Positions 59,869-64,000 of a stretch of DNA of 64,000 nt are shown in pieces. A program made the translations under genes and the position numbers. How positions within the stretch are numbered: position 1 is the first letter of the stretch; each line of letters opens with the position of its first letter. Source of the stretch: Planctomycetota bacterium (lineage in GTDB: Bacteria; Planctomycetota; UBA1135; GCA-002686595); NCBI GenBank assembly GCA_022446815.1, contig JAKVCD010000018.1, positions 101,818-165,817 of the forward strand, given 5' to 3'. The notes under the pieces are model-generated. The model did no database searches. It was not told the origin of the DNA and worked only from the letters and a program-made list of their open reading frames with translations.

Positions 59869-61491
59869 TCAGCGTGGCGCCCCCGCCCGGAAGGAGAGGA
59901 TGGGGCTGCGGGCGTAGCCGATCCGGTGGGCTACCGCCTCATACTCGACCCCCGCCTCAAAGCGAGTCGCTGGCTTGAAGAGCTGCCAAGCTCGCTCGCC
60001 CTTGGCTCGATAGCCGATGGATGCGCCTGCTGTGGCGCATGTGAGTGACTCTCGTCCGCCCTCAGTCCGATTGAGCAGGAGCGGGGCTGTCTCAGGTTGC
60101 ACTCCGTCAGGCGCCCACAGTCGAGTCTTCACCATCTCAGCCTCTGGCATCAGGCCGAGGTCTCTCGTCGCTTGGAGCCAGCCATCGAGCGCCTGACTCA
60201 AGCGTTCGCGGTCCTCTGCTCGCTCTGGTGAGTCAATGAGGTTTCGGATCTCGTGGGGGTCTGCTGCGGTCTCATAGAGCTCCTCTGCAGGCTTCGTCAG
60301 AGAGGTGATCTGCCACTGGGCCTCGGACGCGCCACCCTCAGCGCGGAGCCTCATCAGCTCACCTGTCGTCGCGACTCCGTCGGCGTAGGCGACTGGGTAG
60401 AGTCGCGGTCGGTCGGTCATACTGTTTCGGATGTAACGGTAGCGCCCGTCAGTGACAGCCCTTGAGCGATCTGTCACTGCGTCCATGCGGTCGGCGTGAA
60501 AGAAGACGAAGGGCTGGGCTGGCGCCTGGTGTGAGCCGTCGAAGGCTTGCCCCATCATCCAAGCGGGGGGCTCGATCCCCGCGATGGAGAGGACGGTAGG
60601 CGCGAAGTCGACGAAGCTCACGAGCCGGTCTGTGACGGCAGGCTCGACCCCGGGACTTCGCACGATCAAGGGGACATGTGTCCCAGAGGCGTAGACGCAG
60701 CGCTTGCCACGGGGCAACCCGACCCCGTGGTCACTGAAGAAGAAGATGACGGTGCGCTCTAGGAGGCCGGCCTCCTCGAGCTCAGCGACGATCTTGCCCA
60801 CGCGCTTGTCCATCGCGGCGATGTTGTCGTAAGTGCGCGCGATGTCATCGCGCACCACGGGGGTGTCGGGGTAGTAGGGCGGGACCTCTACAGCGCTAGG
60901 GTCAGTGACCTTTGGGTTTCGTTTCTTCGATTGGAAGGTGCCGCTCTCGTGAGTCATCGTCAGGTTGAAGACCGCGAAGAAGGGCTGGTCTGGGTCGGGC
61001 CGGTCTCTCCAGTGGGCTCTCCCGTTAGATGCATCCCACACGGTGGGTGGCGCGTTGAATTGATAGTCCCGCTTCGAGGCGTTCGTGCAGTAGTAGCCTG
61101 CGCTGCGGAGGAGCTCTGGGAAGCAGCGCACCTCAGGGGGAGGCGTGGCTTCATACGAGGGGATGCCATCGTAGGCCTTGGGGTCTACAGCGAGCGCGGC
61201 TGTGCTCGGCTTGCCGGTGCGCATATGCATCGCGCCGATGGCGGTCGCGTAGCAGCCAGTGATCAAGGTCGCCCGGGCGGGGGCGCAGACGGGGGCGTTC
61301 GCGTAGGCCTGCGTATAGCGCGTACCGCTGTCCGCGAGCGCGTCCACGTTAGGCGTGGGGATGGTCTCATCGCCGTAGCATCCGAGCCAAGGGCTCATGT
61401 CCTCGACGGAGATCCAGACGATGTTTGTTCGCAGCGCTGGCGCTTCTTGGGCGGAGACGAAGAGGGGCAGGGCGAGGAGGAGCTGAAGCAT
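59869..61491 (-). CDS. Secreted formylglycine-type sulfatase
   Basis: Predicted exported arylsulfatase-like enzyme (540 residues), signal peptide at 1-15. Catalytic motif CAPARATLITG (C near 67, C-x-P-x-R) needs a formylglycine-generating enzyme, not visible in the window. Metal residues are in VWISVEDMSPWLGCYG and FFFSDHGVGLPRGKR. A C-terminal ~80-residue beta module (from about ESLTCATAGASIGY) is added. The likely substrate is a sulfated glycan but cannot be read. TAGGCT lies ten bases upstream of ATG as a possible -10. The PrsW gene follows 19 bases after the stop. Confidence 0.9.
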   Translation of the reverse strand: MLQLLLALPLFVSAQEAPALRTNIVWISVEDMSPWLGCYGDETIPTPNVDALADSGTRYTQAYANAPVCAPARATLITGCYATAIGAMHMRTGKPSTAALAVDPKAYDGIPSYEATPPPEVRCFPELLRSAGYYCTNASKRDYQFNAPPTVWDASNGRAHWRDRPDPDQPFFAVFNLTMTHESGTFQSKKRNPKVTDPSAVEVPPYYPDTPVVRDDIARTYDNIAAMDKRVGKIVAELEEAGLLERTVIFFFSDHGVGLPRGKRCVYASGTHVPLIVRSPGVEPAVTDRLVSFVDFAPTVLSIAGIEPPAWMMGQAFDGSHQAPAQPFVFFHADRMDAVTDRSRAVTDGRYRYIRNSMTDRPRLYPVAYADGVATTGELMRLRAEGGASEAQWQITSLTKPAEELYETAADPHEIRNLIDSPERAEDRERLSQALDGWLQATRDLGLMPEAEMVKTRLWAPDGVQPETAPLLLNRTEGGRESLTCATAGASIGYRAKGERAWQLFKPATRFEAGVEYEAVAHRIGYARSPILSFRAGAPR

Positions 61492-61562
61492 GAGGCTCTA
61501 CAGCCTAGCTGAGCCCTGCGCCGAAGCGCTCACCTCATCGCGCTGTCAGCTGGGCGCGGCCT

Positions 61563-62165
61563 TCAGGAGCCTGCGCCGGGGGAGACGAGCTCAACAGCGC
61601 CGGTCTCAAGCGAGTAGACGGCGCCGAGAATGACGAGGTCTTCGCGCTCACGGAGTAAGTTTGAGCCAGCGCTGAGGTGCTCTATCGTAGCGTGGACGTT
61701 GGCCTCAACTGCGTCGGCGAGCCGCTGGGCTCCCTCTGCCTCTCCGAGCGAAGAGATCCCAGGGCGGATCTTTTCGATGAGCGCTTCTATGTTTGGTGTG
61801 CTGCTGCTGTCTGGGTCATCTATCGCGCCGAGGGTCGCTTGGACGGCGCCGCATGAGGAGTGCCCTAGGACCACGATGAGTCGCGCGCCGAGGTGTTCGA
61901 CGGCGTACTCAATGCTGCCGAGCTCGATCGGAGTAGCGACGTGCCCAGCCGTGCGGACAACGAAGAGTTCGCCTAGACCTTGGTCAAAGATGAGCTCGGG
62001 GGGGACTCGCGAGTCAGCACAGCCGAGGATGACGGCGAAGGGTGCTTGACCATCCTTCAGCGCTTCGCGCTTCGCCTCCTCGGGGAGGACACCGCTCGCT
62101 GTGCCTGCGAGGAAGCGCTGATTGCCCTCGAGCAGTCTCTGGAGTGCTTCTGCTGCTGTAACCAT
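61563..62165 (-). CDS. Beta-class carbonic anhydrase
   Basis: Cytoplasmic zinc enzyme interconverting CO2 and bicarbonate, 200 residues. The zinc and catalytic set is complete: Cys49, Asp51 and Arg53 in GCADSRVPPE, and His102 and Cys105 in GHSSCGAV. Other blocks are RTAGHVATPIELGSIEYAV and LVILGAVYSLETGAVE. ATG at 62165 was chosen because family homology starts at once (MVTAAEALQRLLEGNQRF). It lies 11 bases after the stop of a small gene on the same strand, probably in one transcript. A regulatory role in pH or carbon supply is inferred. Confidence 0.94.
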   Translation of the reverse strand: MVTAAEALQRLLEGNQRFLAGTASGVLPEEAKREALKDGQAPFAVILGCADSRVPPELIFDQGLGELFVVRTAGHVATPIELGSIEYAVEHLGARLIVVLGHSSCGAVQATLGAIDDPDSSSTPNIEALIEKIRPGISSLGEAEGAQRLADAVEANVHATIEHLSAGSNLLREREDLVILGAVYSLETGAVELVSPGAGS

Positions 62166-62176
62166 CGTGCAGTCCG

Positions 62177-62437
62177 TCAGCGGTCTCCTGTTCGTCTGAT
62201 GTTTCCGGCTCCGCTCCCGTCTTGAGAGGAGCTGATCCCACCGCCGCCGCCGCCGGTGCCCTTCGGGCGTCCGCCGCCAACCACCTCGAGGTCGCCGCTG
62301 TCGAGGAGAGCCTTCACGGGGGGGTGATCTGCGGCCTTGGGAGAGATCTGTCCCGTCGCACCGAGTCCGAGGAAGAGGCGCTTGCCGCCGGGAAGGGGCA
62401 CCTTGATGGGGCGCTTGGTGGTGTTTTTCACTTCCAT
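62177..62437 (-). CDS. Small unknown protein with glycine-rich tail
   Basis: An 86-residue protein that I do not recognise by name. Residues 1-56 are well ordered (KNTTKRPIKVPLPGGKRLFL, LDSGDLEVVGGG). They look like a single compact beta domain. Residues 57-86 are a Gly/Ser/charged tail (KGTGGGGGGISSSQDG). It has no signal peptide and no cysteine. It lies directly upstream of the carbonic anhydrase on the same strand, so the two may act together, but nothing in the sequence proves that. TAGGCT lies nine bases upstream of ATG. Codon use looks like its neighbours, so I believe it is a real gene. Confidence 0.65.
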   Translation of the reverse strand: MEVKNTTKRPIKVPLPGGKRLFLGLGATGQISPKAADHPPVKALLDSGDLEVVGGGRPKGTGGGGGGISSSQDGSGAGNIRRTGDR

Positions 62438-62521
62438 GACCCGGACAGCCTACCCGGAGGAGCATCCCACGAGCGCTCTCTTTCTCAAGAGAGGTCTACG
62501 CGCTTGGCTCTGAATGAATCC

Positions 62522-62527
62522 TATCCT
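62522..62527 (+). promoter_or_regulatory. TATCCT -10-like hexamer, leaderless start of the sulfatase gene
   Basis: TATCCT, 6-base spacer TTGCCT, ATG at 62534; it fixes the start against the upstream frame opening at 62222. Confidence 0.6.
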
Positions 62528-62533
62528 TTGCCT

Positions 62534-64000
62534 ATGAAGGTGCCCTGTCTCCTCACGCTCTTGCTCGTCGTGTTTTCTGCCTCCTGCGCAAGCTCGAGTC
62601 ATCGAGGCGAACCCAGCGAGACAAACTTCGTCTTCTTCCTCGTCGATGACCTCGGATGGACCGACATCGGCAGCTTTGGGAGCAGCTTCTACGACACTCC
62701 CAACGTCGACCGGCTCGCAGCAAGCGGGCAGCGCTTCACCAACGCCTACGCTGCTTGCCCAGTCTGCTCTCCGACTCGCGCGAGCATCATGGCAGGCAAG
62801 TATCCGGCACGGATGGCGACGACGGATTACTTTGGCGCAGCGCAGCCAGGTGGCTGGAGACGAAACACGAAGCATCTGCCTGCCGCATATGAGGATCGTC
62901 TCGCGCACGATGAGGTGACGATCGCGGAGGCGTTGAAGGAGTCTGGCTACGCGACCTTCTTCGCGGGTAAGTGGCACCTTGGCCCAGAGTCACATTGGCC
63001 TGAGACACAGGGCTTTGACGTGAACCGAGGCGGGATTACGCGCGGAGGCCCTTATGGAGGAGAGCGCTACTTCTCTCCTTACGGAAACCCGCGTCTCGAG
63101 GATGGGCCGGCGGGTGAACACCTCCCCGCGCGCCTCGCAGCGGAGACAGTCCAATTCATCCAGGCCAACAGGGATGGGCCATTCCTCGCTTATCTCTCCT
63201 TCTACTCGGTACACACGCCCCTCATGGCCCGTGAAGACCTGAAGGAGAAGTACAAGGCGCGCAAGGCGGAGCGCGGCCTCAAGCCGGAGTGGGGCGAAGA
63301 GGGCGCGCGGAAGGTGCGGCTCGTCCAAGAGCACGCGGTCTACGGCGGGATGGTCGAGGCGATGGATGCGGCGGTGGGTGTGGTGCTCGACGCTTTGGAG
63401 CGCCTAAACCTCACAGAAGAAACAGTCGTGATCTTCATGTCGGACAACGGTGGACTCTCTACCTCTGAGGGTCACCCGACCTCAAACCTGCCACTCAGAG
63501 CGGGCAAGGGATGGATCTATGAGGGCGGCATCCGCGAGCCGATGGTGATCCGCTGGCCTGGGGTGACCGAGCCGGGGAGCGTCTGCAGTGAGTCTGTCAC
63601 GAGCACGGACTTCTATCCGACCATGTTGGAGATGGCTGGGCTCCCGCTGCGGCCAGAGCAGCACATGGACGGCGTGAGCTTGGTTCGCCTCCTCGAGGGT
63701 GGTGAGGCACCGCATCGTGAGGCGATCTACTGGCACTACCCGCACTACGGCAACCAGGGCAGCGCGCCTGCGGGTGCAGTTCGTGCTGGAGATTGGAAGT
63801 TGATCGAGTGGTATGAGGACGGGGCGCTGGAGCTCTATGACCTCTCAAGGGACATCGGGGAGGCTCAAGATCTCTCTTCCGAGCATCCGGAGCTCGCGCG
63901 TGCGTTGCACGCGAAGCTTGTGGCATGGCGGGTGGAGACAGGCGCGCGTATGTCGAGTGAGAACCCGAGCTTTGACCCTGAGAAGAGGGTCGCCAGGTAG
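62534..64000 (+). CDS. Lipoprotein formylglycine-type sulfatase
   Basis: Predicted exported sulfatase (488 residues), complete to the stop at the window end. A lipoprotein signal (LLLVVFSASC, Cys near 18) precedes the catalytic domain: VFFLVDDLGWTDIG (metal Asp pair), CSPTRASIMAG (C near 77, C-x-P-x-R formylglycine site), GKWHLG, VIFMSDNGGLSTSEGHPTSN (metal Asp/Asn) and PLRAGKGWIYEGGIREP. This is the typical arylsulfatase A/N-acetylgalactosamine-sulfatase layout. ATG at 62534 was chosen for the signal peptide and for TATCCT six bases upstream. Probable role: removal of sulfate from glycans. Confidence 0.93.
   Translation: MKVPCLLTLLLVVFSASCASSSHRGEPSETNFVFFLVDDLGWTDIGSFGSSFYDTPNVDRLAASGQRFTNAYAACPVCSPTRASIMAGKYPARMATTDYFGAAQPGGWRRNTKHLPAAYEDRLAHDEVTIAEALKESGYATFFAGKWHLGPESHWPETQGFDVNRGGITRGGPYGGERYFSPYGNPRLEDGPAGEHLPARLAAETVQFIQANRDGPFLAYLSFYSVHTPLMAREDLKEKYKARKAERGLKPEWGEEGARKVRLVQEHAVYGGMVEAMDAAVGVVLDALERLNLTEETVVIFMSDNGGLSTSEGHPTSNLPLRAGKGWIYEGGIREPMVIRWPGVTEPGSVCSESVTSTDFYPTMLEMAGLPLRPEQHMDGVSLVRLLEGGEAPHREAIYWHYPHYGNQGSAPAGAVRAGDWKLIEWYEDGALELYDLSRDIGEAQDLSSEHPELARALHAKLVAWRVETGARMSSENPSFDPEKRVAR

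Noticed and set aside
62237-62260. Second GCC-rich run
   Set aside because: Encodes the glycine tail of the 86-residue protein.

Overview
The window is GC-rich bacterial DNA carrying about 45 protein genes, two gene remnants and no RNA genes that I could find. The content points to a planctomycete, probably a marine polymer-degrading lineage. It has two operons of the planctomycete-type DUF1549/DUF1553, DUF1501 and PSCyt1 cytochrome families, many secreted or lipoprotein hydrolases (sulfatase-fold proteins, sialidase, SGNH esterase, reprolysin-like metalloprotease), CotH-kinase/lamin-tail proteins and C-terminal domains reused among secreted proteins. The phylum is an inference from families; no phylogenetic marker is present.

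Layout. 0-6 kb: addB/addA-like helicase-nuclease pair for DNA ends, then a frameshifted DUF1501 remnant. 6-11.4 kb (minus): SGNH esterase, metalloprotease, alpha/beta hydrolase, all secreted. 11.5-13.5 kb: two-gene trans-3-hydroxy-L-proline pathway. 13.6-17.1 kb: two tandem di-heme peroxidases, convergent with two tandem CotH/lamin-tail giants (17.1-23.7 kb). 23.8-26.6 kb: BtuF/C/D-type ABC importer with a divergent binding protein. 26.6-29.6 kb: arylsulfate sulfotransferase-like lipoprotein coupled to a degenerate sulfatase-fold lipoprotein. 29.8-32.2 kb: large secreted repeat protein. 32.3-36.1 kb: four-gene sugar/polyol oxidation-isomerisation operon. 36.2-38.5 kb: lipoprotein hydrolase of the sulfatase fold. 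38.5-39.1 kb: HD protein. 39.2-48.8 kb: two planctomycete cytochrome operons. 48.9-50.2 kb: phnW plus an orphan GcvT C-terminal fragment. 50.2-59 kb: sialidase, three thioredoxin-fold proteins without CxxC, an MsrB-MsrA fusion lipoprotein, HD protein, RRM protein. 58.9-64 kb: PrsW protease, two formylglycine-type sulfatases, beta-carbonic anhydrase, and a small unknown protein.

How the genes fit together. Most of the window looks like cell-envelope machinery for scavenging sulfated or sialylated glycans and proteins, with cytoplasmic modules for the released sugars, hydroxyproline and aminoethylphosphonate. This functional reading is inference from families.

Expression signals. At least thirteen start codons sit 5-8 bases after a TAnnnT hexamer and lack a Shine-Dalgarno sequence, which suggests leaderless transcripts. 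A second set (bases 18, 15477, 32290, 33187, 34117) has strong AGGAGG-type sites. A 10-mer, CTATCGGCCA, appears only upstream of the two DUF1549/DUF1553 operons as far as I could see, and one of those copies lies in a perfect 19-bp tandem repeat.
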